This document shows, one piece after another, positions 18,919 through 29,100 of a DNA stretch of 64,000 nucleotides; the stretch's first letter is position 1, and each line of letters begins with the position of its first letter. The notes below the pieces were generated by a model. The model ran no database searches and was not told the origin of the DNA. It worked only from the letters and a program-made list of their open reading frames with translations. A program made the translations under genes and the position numbers. This stretch comes from Bacteroides caccae (GTDB taxonomy: Bacteria; Bacteroidota; Bacteroidia; Bacteroidales; Bacteroidaceae): NCBI RefSeq assembly GCF_002222615.2, contig NZ_CP022412.2, positions 3,348,001 through 3,412,000 of the forward strand, read 5' to 3'.

Positions 18919-20226
18919 TTATTCTTTTGTAAGTTCCGGTATTTTGATTGTAGTACCATAAGGCACGTTATTCGGATTTTTAATCACATCCGGATTATGC
19001 TTCACTATATATGGCCACATCGCTTTTGTACCATAGAAACGTAAAGAAACTCTTGTTAAAGTTTCACCTTCCTTGATTGTATACTTTGTCTTTGTTCCTG
19101 TTATTTTATATGATGCAGAATCAGGATAAGCAGAAACTGAAGGTTGCTGCTGGACAGGCTTACTCTCAGTCTTTGCAGGAGTTAATATTTCTTCTTTTTT
19201 TACAATTAACTGTGGCTCAACAACGTTCTTCGGTGTAGTAACAGTTACCTCTACAACAGTATCTTTATGTTCAATAGTATCGGAAAGCTGCGCTTCAGTT
19301 CGAACAGGTTGAGTTGTTACAGGCGGCATATCGAGGGTATTCTTGTCAGATGAAGAAGAAAACAGGTCCGGATAATAGATAAATAAAATCACACCTCCAC
19401 ATAGTAACAATACTATGACGATTACAGCTATCAAATAAGGAACAGGAGATTTCTCCTTTTTAACAACCTCTTTTTTAGATATCGGGCTAACAGTAGTTTG
19501 TACAGAAGCTTTAGTCGGCTTTGTAATTTCCGACTGTGGTGATACAATTGGAATTTCGGGCTTTAGATTTGCTTTCAGAAGTTCTTGTTCAATAATCTGC
19601 TCTGCCGTAATTCTTTCTTTCTCTTTTACTGGTTGTTCTGGCTGTTGTTGTTCAACCATAAGTGATTCTTCAACCACTACTTTTTCTTCAATAGACTGTT
19701 CCGTTATTCGTTCCTCCTGAACCGTATCCACTTCTTCGGAAGAATCTTGTTCAGCAATCTGACTTTCATTTTCTACTATAGGATTAGAAGTATTCTCTTG
19801 ACTTTCCTCCTTTTTATTATAATCTTCTATTGTTGAAGCAAGAATTTCCTCACCTACTTCTTCCTCTTCCACTTCTTCTACCGGAGTATCTTCCAATACT
19901 GTGTTTTCATTCAACACAACAGTCTCGAAATGTGCAAAAGGTTTATTAATTGTATCTCTCAAATTCGCGTCCGGAGAAAATGAAACCTTTGTATGCCCTT
20001 TTATCTGGAAACGTTCACCTGTGTTAACATTGACACTTTCCCGGCTATCTACATCGATAAGTTTGAAAGTTCCCAATCCTTTGATTTTTACAGTCTTCTC
20101 GTTTTCCAAGGCTTGTTCAATCAAGAGAAAAAACTCTTTTACGAACACCTCGGCATCCTTCTTGGTCATGCTATGTTTAGCAGCCAACAAGTCAGTAAGG
20201 TCTTGAATTGTTAGTCTTTCATTCAT
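18919..20226 (-). CDS. Transmembrane HU-LysM fusion protein
   Basis: A 435-residue protein with an unusual build. Residues 1-100 are an HU/IHF-like DNA-binding domain (FVKEFFLLIEQALENEKTVKIKGLGTFKL, then a beta arm). Residues 105-262 are a Glu/Gln/Pro-rich low-complexity linker ending in KKEVVKKEK. Residues 263-286 form one transmembrane helix, and residues 380-431 form a LysM-like module (YTIKEGETLTRVSLRFYG...YGTTIKIPEL). The positive charges before the helix predict HU in the cytoplasm and LysM in the periplasm, as if to tether DNA to peptidoglycan. It follows a plain HU gene by 12 bases in the ftsY-rimO operon. The domain calls are by eye. The orientation and the tethering role are inferred. 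Confidence 0.8.
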   Translation of the reverse strand: MNERLTIQDLTDLLAAKHSMTKKDAEVFVKEFFLLIEQALENEKTVKIKGLGTFKLIDVDSRESVNVNTGERFQIKGHTKVSFSPDANLRDTINKPFAHFETVVLNENTVLEDTPVEEVEEEEVGEEILASTIEDYNKKEESQENTSNPIVENESQIAEQDSSEEVDTVQEERITEQSIEEKVVVEESLMVEQQQPEQPVKEKERITAEQIIEQELLKANLKPEIPIVSPQSEITKPTKASVQTTVSPISKKEVVKKEKSPVPYLIAVIVIVLLLCGGVILFIYYPDLFSSSSDKNTLDMPPVTTQPVRTEAQLSDTIEHKDTVVEVTVTTPKNVVEPQLIVKKEEILTPAKTESKPVQQQPSVSAYPDSASYKITGTKTKYTIKEGETLTRVSLRFYGTKAMWPYIVKHNPDVIKNPNNVPYGTTIKIPELTKE

Positions 20227-20238
20227 AACGGGAAATAT

Positions 20239-20517
20239 TTATTTAAACTTATCTTTCAATGTATTGCTAGGTTTATAAGATAACACCAATTTGGGAGGAA
20301 CCAACATACGTTGTTTACTTGCCGGATTAATTGAAATACGTTCCGCTTTCTTTTTTACTTCAAAAGAACCGAATCCTTGTACTGCAATCACGTTGCCTTC
20401 TTCCAGTTCTTGTACCATATCAGACAGTAAAGAACCTATTAATTCGGCAGTATCCTTAATGGTGTACCCCAGTCTTTCAGCTAGTTCAGATGTAAATTCC
20501 TTATTATTCATAGTCAT
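20239..20517 (-). CDS. HU-family DNA-binding protein
   Basis: A 92-residue nucleoid protein of standard HU length. The N-terminal helices (FTSELAERLGYTIKDTAELIGSL) lead into the HU core VIAVQGFGSFEVKKKAERISINP and the arm tip, then back to SYKPSNTLKDKFK. The arm reads INPASKQRMLVPPK, close to the canonical NPxTG arm but with Ala-Ser instead of Thr-Gly. It overlaps the end of rimO by 14 bases and precedes the HU-LysM gene by 12 bases. It may bind DNA alone or as a heterodimer with the HU domain of its neighbour, which is an inference. M3 (20511) is an alternative start. Confidence 0.9.
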   Translation of the reverse strand: MTMNNKEFTSELAERLGYTIKDTAELIGSLLSDMVQELEEGNVIAVQGFGSFEVKKKAERISINPASKQRMLVPPKLVLSYKPSNTLKDKFK

Positions 20518-21814
20518 TTATTATCTTTGCATATAAATCAAAATCGTCTGCATCTACTACTTCTACTTGATAAAACTTTCCGATCTCAAGCTCTTTTTCA
20601 GAACAATTAATCAATACTTCCGGATCTACTTCCGGCGAATCAAATTCAGTTCTTCCGATATAATAATCGCCTTCTAACCGATCAATGATAATTTTCATCT
20701 GTTTACCGACTTTTTCTGCACTCAACTCTGCCGATATGCCCTGCTGAATATCCATTAATTCATCAAGTCGGGCTTGTTTCACTTTTTGCGGAATAGAATC
20801 TTCATAAGTTTCTGCAGCATAAGTACCTTCTTCTTCCGAATAAGCAAAAGCTCCCATTCTATCGAAGCGTACTTTACGGACAAACTCCTTTAACTCTTCA
20901 AAGTCTTCCTCTGTTTCTCCAGGATGTCCTACCATTAAAGTTGTTCGCAGGTGAATACCAGGAACTTCTTTACGGAATTGTTCAATCAGTCTGTAAGTAT
21001 CCTCCTTTGTCACTTGCCGACGCATCAGCTTCAACATATTGTCACTGATATGTTGCAAAGCTATATCCATATACTTGCAAACATTGCCACGTTCACGCAT
21101 TACACGAAACAAGTCAATCGGGAAATGTGCCGGATACGCATAATGCAGACGAATCCATTCTACTCCTGGTATTTCCGAAATACGTTCAATCAATTCCGGA
21201 AGCATTTGTTTCTTATACAAATCAACTCCGTAATAAGTTAGCTCCTGTGCTATAACCTGAAACTCTTTCACGCCTTGCGACACCAGATACCGGACTTCAT
21301 CCAAGATTTCTTCTATCGGTTTAGATATATGACGTCCTGTAATAATCGGGATAGCACAATACGAACATTTACGATCACATCCTTCCGATATTTTCAGATA
21401 AGCATAATGCTGCGGAGTGGTCAGCGTCCGTTCAATATACAACTCCTCATGATAGCTTTTCCCCAAATCATGCAAAAGTTCCTTCCAGTTGAATTTACCA
21501 TAGAATTTATCTACTTGTGGTATTTCAATAGCCAGCTCCCTGAGATAACGTTCAGAGAGACACCCCATTACGAAAAGTTTCTTTAAGTCACCTTCTTCCT
21601 TTCTTTTGGCAAACTCCAGAATCATATTGATAGATTCTTCTTTGGCATCGCCGATGAAACCGCATGTATTGATGACTGCAATTTCCCCTTGTGGAGTTTC
21701 AGTATCATGAGTCACGCTATATCCTACTTCTTCCAGTTGACGCATCAACTGCTCAGAGTCCACCAAATTTTTAGAGCATCCCAAAGTGATTATATCTATT
21801 CTCTTTCTTTTCAT
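20504..21814 (-). CDS. rimO: Ribosomal protein S12 methylthiotransferase RimO
   Basis: A radical-SAM enzyme (436 residues) that methylthiolates the conserved Asp of ribosomal protein S12. The N-terminal UPF0004 domain supplies three cluster cysteines (Cys13, Cys51, Cys85). The radical-SAM CxxxCxxC is Cys146, Cys150, Cys153 in CDRKCSYC. A C-terminal TRAM domain ends the protein. The opening ITLGCSKNLVDSE is diagnostic of RimO over MiaB. Its ATG overlaps the ftsY stop by four bases (ATGA), so the two are translationally coupled. Confidence 0.95.
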   Translation of the reverse strand: MKRKRIDIITLGCSKNLVDSEQLMRQLEEVGYSVTHDTETPQGEIAVINTCGFIGDAKEESINMILEFAKRKEEGDLKKLFVMGCLSERYLRELAIEIPQVDKFYGKFNWKELLHDLGKSYHEELYIERTLTTPQHYAYLKISEGCDRKCSYCAIPIITGRHISKPIEEILDEVRYLVSQGVKEFQVIAQELTYYGVDLYKKQMLPELIERISEIPGVEWIRLHYAYPAHFPIDLFRVMRERGNVCKYMDIALQHISDNMLKLMRRQVTKEDTYRLIEQFRKEVPGIHLRTTLMVGHPGETEEDFEELKEFVRKVRFDRMGAFAYSEEEGTYAAETYEDSIPQKVKQARLDELMDIQQGISAELSAEKVGKQMKIIIDRLEGDYYIGRTEFDSPEVDPEVLINCSEKELEIGKFYQVEVVDADDFDLYAKIINDYE

Positions 21815-22770
21815 GCATTTTCTCCAAACAAGGAATCAACAAATTCGTTTTTGCGGAATACTTGTAAATCCTCCATTCCTTCACCCAAACCGATGTATTT
21901 AACAGGAATCTTAAATTGGTCGGAAATACCAATTACAACACCGCCTTTAGCAGTCCCATCAAGTTTAGTGATAGCCATAGCGGTAACCTCCGTTGCCAGA
22001 GTAAACTGCTTGGCTTGTTCAAAAGCATTCTGTCCTGTAGAGCCGTCCAATACAAGTAATACTTCATCCGGTGCATCAGGCACTACTTTCTTCATTACAT
22101 TTTTAATTTTGGTCAGCTCGTTCATCAGGCCGACTTTATTGTGCAAGCGTCCGGCTGTATCAATAATAACGATGTCAGCATTGTTGGCAACAGCAGAGCT
22201 AAGGGTGTCATAAGCTACCGATGCAGGATCAGCACCCATTTTCTGTTTAACGACAGGCACCCCTACCCGCTCTCCCCAAATCATCAGCTGTTCTACAGCA
22301 GCCGCACGGAATGTATCAGCGGCTCCCAAGTAAACAGATTTACCAGCTTTCTTGAATTGATAAGCCAGTTTGCCGATAGTTGTAGTCTTTCCCACTCCAT
22401 TGACCCCTACTACCATAATCACATAAGGCTTTCTTTCGATCGGAACATCAAAATCAGCTACATCATCCGAGTTATTCTCGGTCAACAAAGCGGCTATTTC
22501 GTCACGTAATATATGATTCAATTCCTGAGTATTCACATATTTATCCGCAGCGGCACGTTTTTCGATGCGCTTAATAATATTCAAAGTCGTCTCTACGCCT
22601 ACATCCGACGTAATCAACACTTCTTCCAGATTATCCAACACTTCGTCATCTACCTTTGACTTACCAGCCACGGCACGAGCGATTTTACTAAACACGCTCT
22701 CTTTGGTTTTAGATAACCCCTTATCTAAAGTTTCCTTCTTCTCCTTTGAAAAAAAACTAAAAAATCCCAT
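21811..22770 (-). CDS. ftsY: Signal recognition particle receptor FtsY
   Basis: SRP-receptor GTPase (319 residues from the chosen start) that docks ribosome-SRP complexes at the inner membrane. The short N-terminal helix (MGFFSFFSKEKKETLDKG) replaces the long acidic domain of E. coli FtsY. The NG domain has the P loop GVNGVGKTT, DTAGR and TKLDGTAKGG. A reading frame extends 30 codons upstream (to 22860), but a -7 box at 22803-22810 lies inside that extension, so the Met at 22770 is the real start. It is the first gene of ftsY-rimO-HU-HU/LysM. Confidence 0.95.
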   Translation of the reverse strand: MGFFSFFSKEKKETLDKGLSKTKESVFSKIARAVAGKSKVDDEVLDNLEEVLITSDVGVETTLNIIKRIEKRAAADKYVNTQELNHILRDEIAALLTENNSDDVADFDVPIERKPYVIMVVGVNGVGKTTTIGKLAYQFKKAGKSVYLGAADTFRAAAVEQLMIWGERVGVPVVKQKMGADPASVAYDTLSSAVANNADIVIIDTAGRLHNKVGLMNELTKIKNVMKKVVPDAPDEVLLVLDGSTGQNAFEQAKQFTLATEVTAMAITKLDGTAKGGVVIGISDQFKIPVKYIGLGEGMEDLQVFRKNEFVDSLFGENA

Positions 22771-22802
22771 ATTGACAGTTGTTTGTATAATACATAATGC
22801 TA

Positions 22803-22810
22803 CAAAGATA
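22803..22810 (-). promoter_or_regulatory. -7 box of the ftsY operon promoter
   Basis: The minus strand reads TATCTTTG, a perfect TAnnTTTG, 33 bases before the ftsY ATG. It decides the ftsY start. Confidence 0.75.
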
Positions 22811-22845
22811 TAACAAAGGATTGAAAAGTAAAAAAAAGAAGCAAT

Positions 22846-22884
22846 AAAAAATCCCCTCATTGTTTGTCAATGAGAGGATTTTGT
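22846..22884 (-). terminator. Terminator of the rpmB-rpmG-DUF4295 operon
   Basis: AAAATCCCCTCATTG and CAATGAGAGGATTTT form a 15-bp stem with one mismatch and a TTTGT loop. On the minus strand a run of U follows. It begins 26 bases after the DUF4295 stop. Confidence 0.85.
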
Positions 22885-22909
22885 ATTTATAGCGCGTATG
22901 CTATTTCAA

Positions 22910-23068
22910 TTATTTTTTGAAAAAGTCTTGTACTTTTTCATTCGGAACCATTTGCTCATCAAAAACGTATGCTCCAGTCTTAGGAGATTTTACCATTTTG
23001 ATAACCTTAGTATAAGCACGACCTTCTTTAGAGCCTTCGTGCAAACTTGCTACTGTTTTCTTTGCCAT
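22910..23068 (-). CDS. DUF4295 small basic protein
   Basis: A 52-residue, Lys-rich protein starting MAKKTVASLHEGSKEG and ending VQDFFKK, with KVIKMVKSPKTGAYVF in the middle. It matches the DUF4295 family found next to L28 and L33 in Bacteroidota. It follows rpmG by 16 bases and ends at a terminator. Its conserved place after two ribosomal protein genes and its charge suggest a ribosome-associated protein; this is inference, as the family function is unknown to me. Confidence 0.85.
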   Translation of the reverse strand: MAKKTVASLHEGSKEGRAYTKVIKMVKSPKTGAYVFDEQMVPNEKVQDFFKK

Positions 23069-23084
23069 GGGTTATACTTCTTTA

Positions 23085-23273
23085 TTATTTAATTTCCTTG
23101 TGTACTGTTACTCTTTTCAGAATTGGGTTGTATTTTTTCAACTCAAGTCTTTCTGTAGTATTCTTTCTGTTCTTAGTTGTGATATAACGAGATGTTCCCG
23201 GCATTCCACTGTCTTTGTGTTCTGTACATTCCAGAATCACCTGCACTCTGTTACCTTTTGCTTTCTTTGCCAT
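23085..23273 (-). CDS. rpmG: 50S ribosomal protein L33
   Basis: A 62-residue L33 starting [19 protein letters not shown] and ending [14 protein letters not shown]. The conserved [16 protein letters not shown] is present. It lacks the four zinc-binding cysteines of the C+ form (only one Cys), so it is the zinc-independent type. It lies 21 bases after rpmB. Confidence 0.96.
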   Translation of the reverse strand: MAKKAKGNRVQVILECTEHKDSGMPGTSRYITTKNRKNTTERLELKKYNPILKRVTVHKEIK

Positions 23274-23294
23274 TGTAAGTTTTCTCCTCTACGT

Positions 23295-23555
23295 TTAGCC
23301 GATTACTTTAATGCTTTTCCAATCACAATAACCTTTAGCCACAGCTTCAGTCAGCGCAGCATCCAGTCCTTTTTTGTTAATAATACGCAACCCGTTAGCG
23401 CAAATGCTAAGGCTGATCCAACAATCTTGTTCTACATAGTAGAACTTTTTATTAAACAAGTTCAAATCAAAGGTTCTTTTAGTTCTTCTCTTTGAGTGTG
23501 AAACATTGTTGCCAATCATGGCTTTCTTTCCGGTAATTTGACAAATCTTCGACAT
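23295..23555 (-). CDS. rpmB: 50S ribosomal protein L28
   Basis: An 86-residue L28 starting [27 protein letters not shown], with the usual family N-terminus and the conserved [19 protein letters not shown]. It is the first gene of rpmB-rpmG-DUF4295. A possible -7 box (TTACTTTG on the minus strand at 23605-23612, one mismatch) lies 50 bases upstream. Confidence 0.96.
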   Translation of the reverse strand: MSKICQITGKKAMIGNNVSHSKRRTKRTFDLNLFNKKFYYVEQDCWISLSICANGLRIINKKGLDAALTEAVAKGYCDWKSIKVIG

Positions 23556-23677
23556 TTCTATCTTATTTTTATAGTTTTATATCTATACTTCTTTCAAACA
23601 GGACGCAAAGTAAGCACTTTTATCCGTATAAAACAAGAAATTCCTAAAATAATTCACTTCTGAATACCAATTTTCCC

Positions 23678-24910
23678 TTATTTGAGTAAATCCCGTAAAA
23701 TTAATAACGCATTATTGCCGGCTCTTTCAATATTCATGGATCTTCCGCGATTTGTTTCCTGCTTGTAAGTACGAATTTCGTTTTTATAACCAGCAGCTAT
23801 CCAAACTGTCCCTACCGGTTTTTCAGGAGTTCCTCCTCCGGGACCGGCTATGCCTGAAGTTGCCACAGCACAGTCGGTTTTCAATGCTTTCATCGCACCT
23901 TTTACCATTTCAATCACAGTTTCTTCACTAACAGCTCCATGCCGTTCCAAAGTTTCGGGAGAAACGTACAAGAGATTCATCTTTACTTCATTGGAATAAG
24001 CCACTATACTTCCATTAAAATATTCCGAACTTCCGGCAATAGATGTTAATCGTGCGGCAATACTTCCTCCAGTACAACTTTCTGCAGTGGAAACGGTTAT
24101 TTTCTTCTTTTTCAGCAATTCGCCGATAATAACTTCCAAAGGAGTATCTTCCTCACAGAAGATATCTTCACCCAAAATCTTCTCTAATTTAGCTTTTTCG
24201 CTATCTAGAAGCGCCCGCACTTCTTTTTTATCTTGTCCGCGTCCGGTCAATCGCAGGCGGATTATTCCAAGTTTTGGTAAATAGGCCAGTTTGATGCTTT
24301 CCGGCAGTGCAGTTTCCCATAGTTCCAGTTTTTCAGCCAATACAGACTCTGGATAGTGTTGTACAAGAAATGTTTGATGCATAATCACATCCGTTTGAAA
24401 TTTCTCATGCAACTTGGGCAATATGGATTCCGTCATCACAACTTTCATCTCCTGCGGAACTCCCGGCATTGAAACGAGAACTCTGTCGTTTCTTTCAAAC
24501 CAACTAACAGAAGCACTCCCTACCGGATTATTTATAACGGTACAGCCCTCGGGAACCATTGCCTGCCCTTTATTTAAGGCATTCATGGGGATTTTCCCGG
24601 CCAACACCCGTTTTATGTTTTCAAAAACCTCTTCACTAAATACCAGTCTAGTATGGAAATACTTACATAGCGTTTGTTTTGTTATATCATCTTTAGTAGG
24701 ACCTAGTCCCCCGGTCACTAAAACAATATTCACCCTTTTCATCGCATTATCGATCGCTTCAAGAATCTCATCTTCCCGGTCACGGATTGAAACAATACGA
24801 AGAACCTCAATGCCTATCTTATTTAATTTCTGTCCTATCCAGGCAGAATTAGTGTCGACAACCTGCCCTATCAGCAGTTCGTCACCAATGGTTATTATTT
24901 CAGCAAACAT
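23678..24910 (-). CDS. cinA: CinA-like competence/damage-inducible protein
   Basis: A 410-residue protein. The N-terminal MoaB/Mog-like domain starts [21 protein letters not shown] and has [11 protein letters not shown] (about 65-75). The C-terminal CinA amidohydrolase domain (about 255-410) has [16 protein letters not shown] and [21 protein letters not shown]. Family members hydrolyse ADP-ribose and/or deamidate NMN in pyridine-nucleotide salvage. It lies on the same strand as tsaD, 76 bases downstream of it with no strong hairpin between, so co-transcription is possible. Confidence 0.93.
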   Translation of the reverse strand: MFAEIITIGDELLIGQVVDTNSAWIGQKLNKIGIEVLRIVSIRDREDEILEAIDNAMKRVNIVLVTGGLGPTKDDITKQTLCKYFHTRLVFSEEVFENIKRVLAGKIPMNALNKGQAMVPEGCTVINNPVGSASVSWFERNDRVLVSMPGVPQEMKVVMTESILPKLHEKFQTDVIMHQTFLVQHYPESVLAEKLELWETALPESIKLAYLPKLGIIRLRLTGRGQDKKEVRALLDSEKAKLEKILGEDIFCEEDTPLEVIIGELLKKKKITVSTAESCTGGSIAARLTSIAGSSEYFNGSIVAYSNEVKMNLLYVSPETLERHGAVSEETVIEMVKGAMKALKTDCAVATSGIAGPGGGTPEKPVGTVWIAAGYKNEIRTYKQETNRGRSMNIERAGNNALLILRDLLK

Positions 24911-24986
24911 ACTTTCCTTATTTTATCCTATATATTAAGATATATTTTTAGTCTTACGGACAAGGAGCCTATTTTCAATAAGGAAA

Positions 24987-26009
24987 TTATTCTAATGTAA
25001 CGCGAGAATAGGCCGGAAGATCAATAGAGCAAAAATCCCTATCCAAATATTTAAAATATCCGGTAATAGCGATCATTGCTGCATTGTCGGTAGTATAGCT
25101 GAATTTTGGAATAAAGATATCCCAGTCATATTTTTCGGCATGTTCCCGAAAAGCATTACGTAATCCGTTATTCGCAGAAACTCCTCCTGCTACGGCTACT
25201 TCCTTGATTTTGTATTCTTTTGCAGCTTTACGCAATTTATCCATTAGAATATCTACAACTGTTGCTTCCAATGATGCAGCCAAATCCACTTTATGATGTT
25301 CTATAAAATCAGGGTCCTCTTTCAGCCAGTCACGTAATGAATAGAGGAATGAAGTTTTTAATCCGCTAAAGCTATAATCCAGCCCCGGAATATGCGGTTT
25401 GCTGAATGTGAATGCTTTCGGGTTTCCCTGGCGTGCCAGTTTATCAATAATCGGTCCACCCGGATAACCGAGCCCCATTACTTTGGAGCACTTGTCAATA
25501 GCTTCACCTGCAGCATCATCAATCGTCTGCCCCAAAATCTCCATATCGTTATAGGCTTTCACTAATATAATTTGTGAATTTCCTCCAGATACTAATAGAC
25601 ATAAGAAAGGAAAATTGGGTTGTCTATTTTCCTCACCTTCTGCTTTAATAAAATGAGCTAAAACATGTCCATTCAGATGATTAACATCAATCAATGGAAT
25701 ATTTAAGGAACGAGCGAATCCTTTAGCGAAAGAGACACCGACGAGCAATGAACCCATTAATCCCGGACCACGTGTAAAAGCTACCGCACTCAATTCTTCT
25801 TTAGTGACTCCAGCACGTTTCAGCGCTTCATGTACTACCGGTACGATATTTTGTTGATGCGCCCGTGAAGCCAGCTCGGGTACTACTCCACCGTATGCTT
25901 CATGTACGGCTTGGCTCGATACCACGTTCGACAGCAGATAACCATCTTTGATAACAGCTGCCGACGTATCATCACAAGAGGACTCAATTCCTAATATTAT
26001 TACACTCAT
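24987..26009 (-). CDS. tsaD: tRNA N6-adenosine threonylcarbamoyltransferase TsaD
   Basis: The catalytic subunit (340 residues) that adds threonylcarbamoyl to A37 of ANN-decoding tRNAs, working with TsaB, TsaC and TsaE. ASKHA fold. It starts MSVIILGIESSCDDTSAAV; the metal-binding His pair is in NHLNGHVLAHF (about 110-120). Nucleotide loops follow: LLVSGGNSQII, DDAAGEAIDK and VAGGVSANNGLR. It diverges from tamB and shares a short regulatory region with it. Confidence 0.96.
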   Translation of the reverse strand: MSVIILGIESSCDDTSAAVIKDGYLLSNVVSSQAVHEAYGGVVPELASRAHQQNIVPVVHEALKRAGVTKEELSAVAFTRGPGLMGSLLVGVSFAKGFARSLNIPLIDVNHLNGHVLAHFIKAEGEENRQPNFPFLCLLVSGGNSQIILVKAYNDMEILGQTIDDAAGEAIDKCSKVMGLGYPGGPIIDKLARQGNPKAFTFSKPHIPGLDYSFSGLKTSFLYSLRDWLKEDPDFIEHHKVDLAASLEATVVDILMDKLRKAAKEYKIKEVAVAGGVSANNGLRNAFREHAEKYDWDIFIPKFSYTTDNAAMIAITGYFKYLDRDFCSIDLPAYSRVTLE

Positions 26010-26034
26010 AAGTAATTAAACTATTAAAACGGTG

Positions 26035-26042
26035 CAAAAGTA
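26035..26042 (-). promoter_or_regulatory. -7 box of tsaD promoter
   Basis: The minus strand reads TACTTTTG, a perfect TAnnTTTG, 26 bases before the tsaD ATG. Confidence 0.65.
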
Positions 26043-26076
26043 ATCATAAAACTACGATTCATAACGAACTATTTTA

Positions 26077-26084
26077 TATTTTTG
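26077..26084 (+). promoter_or_regulatory. -7 box of tamB promoter
   Basis: TATTTTTG on the plus strand matches TAnnTTTG and puts the transcript start near 26091. The tamB start codon must therefore lie after this point. Confidence 0.6.
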
Positions 26085-26180
26085 TTCGCAAAATAAAAAT
26101 AATCGCTTATCAGAACGCTGAAAAAGACTGTACGCTGGGTAGTTGGTATTGTACTGGGAGTATATATCGGAACTATTGTT

Positions 26181-29100
26181 TTGCTGAATATACCAAGTGT
26201 TCAGCAAGTCATGAGTGTATTTGTAGCCGAGGAGCTCTCCGACTTATTGAATACACGGGTGACAATTGGCCGGATAAATATAGGATTGTTGAACCGTATC
26301 ATCATTGACGATGTATTGCTTGACGACCAAGACGAGCAGGAAATGCTCAAAGTGACTCGTTTGTCTGCCAAATTTGATATCATGCCTTTTTTTAAAGGTA
26401 AGATATCCATTAGCAGTGTCCAGTTATTCGGTTTCAATATCAATCTTCAAAAAAAGACACCAGACTCTCCACCTAATTTTAAATTCGTATTAGATGCATT
26501 TGCTTCCAATGATACGGTGAAGAAAGACAACTCATTGGATTTGCGTATTAATTCTATCCTGATTCGTCGTGGGCGAATGGCTTATCATGTACTTTCAGAA
26601 GAAGAAACACCCGGGAAGTTTAATGCCAAACACGTCCAGCTTCAGAATATTATAGCTAATATTTCATTGAAAGCCTTGAGTAAAGATTCAATAAATCTGG
26701 GAATTAAGCGGTTGAGCCTTGATGAAAAAGTATCCGGTTTCTCTTTGAAGAAGATGAGTCTGAAGCTAGTTGCCAATAGCAGGCAGACAAGCATTGACAA
26801 TTTTGCTATCGAATTGCCCGAAACATCTCTGAAACTGGATACAATTCATTTGATATATGATAGTTTGAAAGCCTTTGACCGTTTTACGGAACAGGTTCGT
26901 TTTTCTTTCCGTACGTTGCCGTCACAAATCACTTTAAAAGATATTTCTCCTTTTCTTCCGGCGCTATCGCACTTCAAAGAGCCGATATCGTTGGATATGG
27001 AAGTAAAAGGTACTGTCAATCAATTGACCTGTTCGCATCTGGAAATAACAGCCGACAATCGTCAGTTCCGCCTTAAAGGAGATGTGGCACTTCAGGACTT
27101 GTCGCATCCGCAAGACGCTTATGTGTTTGGAACCCTATCCGAACTTACTGCTACTACTCGTGGCGTAGGATTTTTAGTCCGCAATTTGAGTCATGATTAT
27201 AATGGAGTGCCTCCAGTACTGGAACGCTTGGGAAATGTCAGTTTCCGGGGAGAGGTTTCCGGCTATTTCACAGATATAGTAACTTATGGCCAATTGCATA
27301 CTGATTTGGGCGGTGTCAATATGGACTTGAAATTGAGTTCTGATAAAAGTAAGGGATTGTTTGCTTATTCCGGTGCCGTTAAAACAACCGACTATAAGTT
27401 AGGTAAATTATTGGCTAACGAGCAACTGGGAGAAATCACATTCAACTTAGATGTACATGGGCGCCATGTAACCGACCGACTCCCTGTTGTTGAATTGAAA
27501 GGGCTGATAGCTTCCGTAGATTATAGTAGATATAGATATGAGAATATTACACTGGACGGAGAATATAAGCAAGGAGGATTTAATGGCAAAGTAGCACTGG
27601 ATGATCCGAATGGCTCTATTTATCTGAATGGAGATGTGAATGTTTCCTCCAGAATTCCTACATTTAATTTTCAAGCTATTATCAATAAATTGCGGCCGCA
27701 TGACCTGAATCTCACCTCCAAGTATCCGGATACGGAATTCTCTTTGAAACTAAGAGCCAACTTCACGGGAGGCTCAGTTGACGAAATGATTGGAGAAATC
27801 AATGTGGATAGCCTCGAATTTATGTCACCAGAGAAACAATACTTCATGAACAACATGAATATCCGGGCCAGCAAACAGAATAACGAGAATCAGTTGAGAT
27901 TGACTTCAGAGTTTCTGACAGCAAGTGTGGAAGGAAAGTTCCAGTATCACACATTGCCTGCCAGCATTCTGAATATTATGCGGAAATATGTCCCGTCATT
28001 AATATTACCTCCCAAAAAGCCAATTGAAACACACAATAATTTCCAATTCGATATACATATATATAATACAGATATTCTATCCACGATTTTTGATATTCCG
28101 CTGACGGTATATACTCATTCCACTTTGAAAGGATACTTTAATGATCCCTTGCAGCGTTTGCGTGTGGAAGGATACTTCCCCCGTCTTCAATATAAGAACA
28201 ACTTTATTGAGTCGGGCATGATTTTGTGCGAGAATCCATCAGATCATATTCGTGCGCGGGTGCGCCTGACCAATCTGAAGAAGAAAGGAGCAGTCAACCT
28301 TTCTTTGGATGCGCAAGCTAAAGACGACAATATCAGTACGACATTGAATTGGGGAAATAGTGCTGCGGTGACATATAGCGGGCAATTGGCCGCTGTGGCA
28401 AAGTTCTTGCGTACCGAAGGAGAGAAGCCTTTATTAAAAGCAATGGTAGAGGTGAAACCGACGGATATTATTCTGAATGATACCCTTTGGCAGATACATC
28501 CTTCACAGGTAGTAGTGGATTCCGGCAAGGTAGACGTGAACAACTTCTATTTTAGCCACCAGGATCGTTATGTACGTATAAACGGACGTCTTTCGGACAA
28601 TCCGCAAGATAGTGTAAAGGTTGATTTAAAGGATATCAACATGGGATATGTGTTTGATATTGCAAGTATTTCCGATGATGTAAATTTTGAAGGAGATGCT
28701 ACAGGAACTGCCTATGCAAGTGGTGTTTTCAAAAAACCTGTGATGAATACGCGTTTATTTATAAAAAATTTCTCTCTTAATCAAGGACGTTTGGGCGATT
28801 TGAACATATATGGCGAATGGGATAATGAAAATAGAGGAATCCGACTGGATGCATCTATCAAAGATATTTCTACGACCCCGTCACGTGTCACCGGCATCAT
28901 TCATCCGCTAAAACCGGAAAGTGGGCTTGACTTAAATATCGAAGCAAATGAACTGAATCTGAAGTTTCTGGAACATTATATGAAGTCTATTGCAAATGAT
29001 ATAAAAGGACGGGCAACGGGTAAAGTACACTTCTACGGGAAATTTAAAGGATTGAATCTCGATGGCGCAGTCATGACGGATGCTTCCATGAATTTTGATA

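Noticed and set aside
22771..22860. N-terminal extension of FtsY by 30 residues
   Set aside because: A perfect -7 box at 22803-22810 is inside it, and the FtsY N-terminus begins at the Met of 22770.
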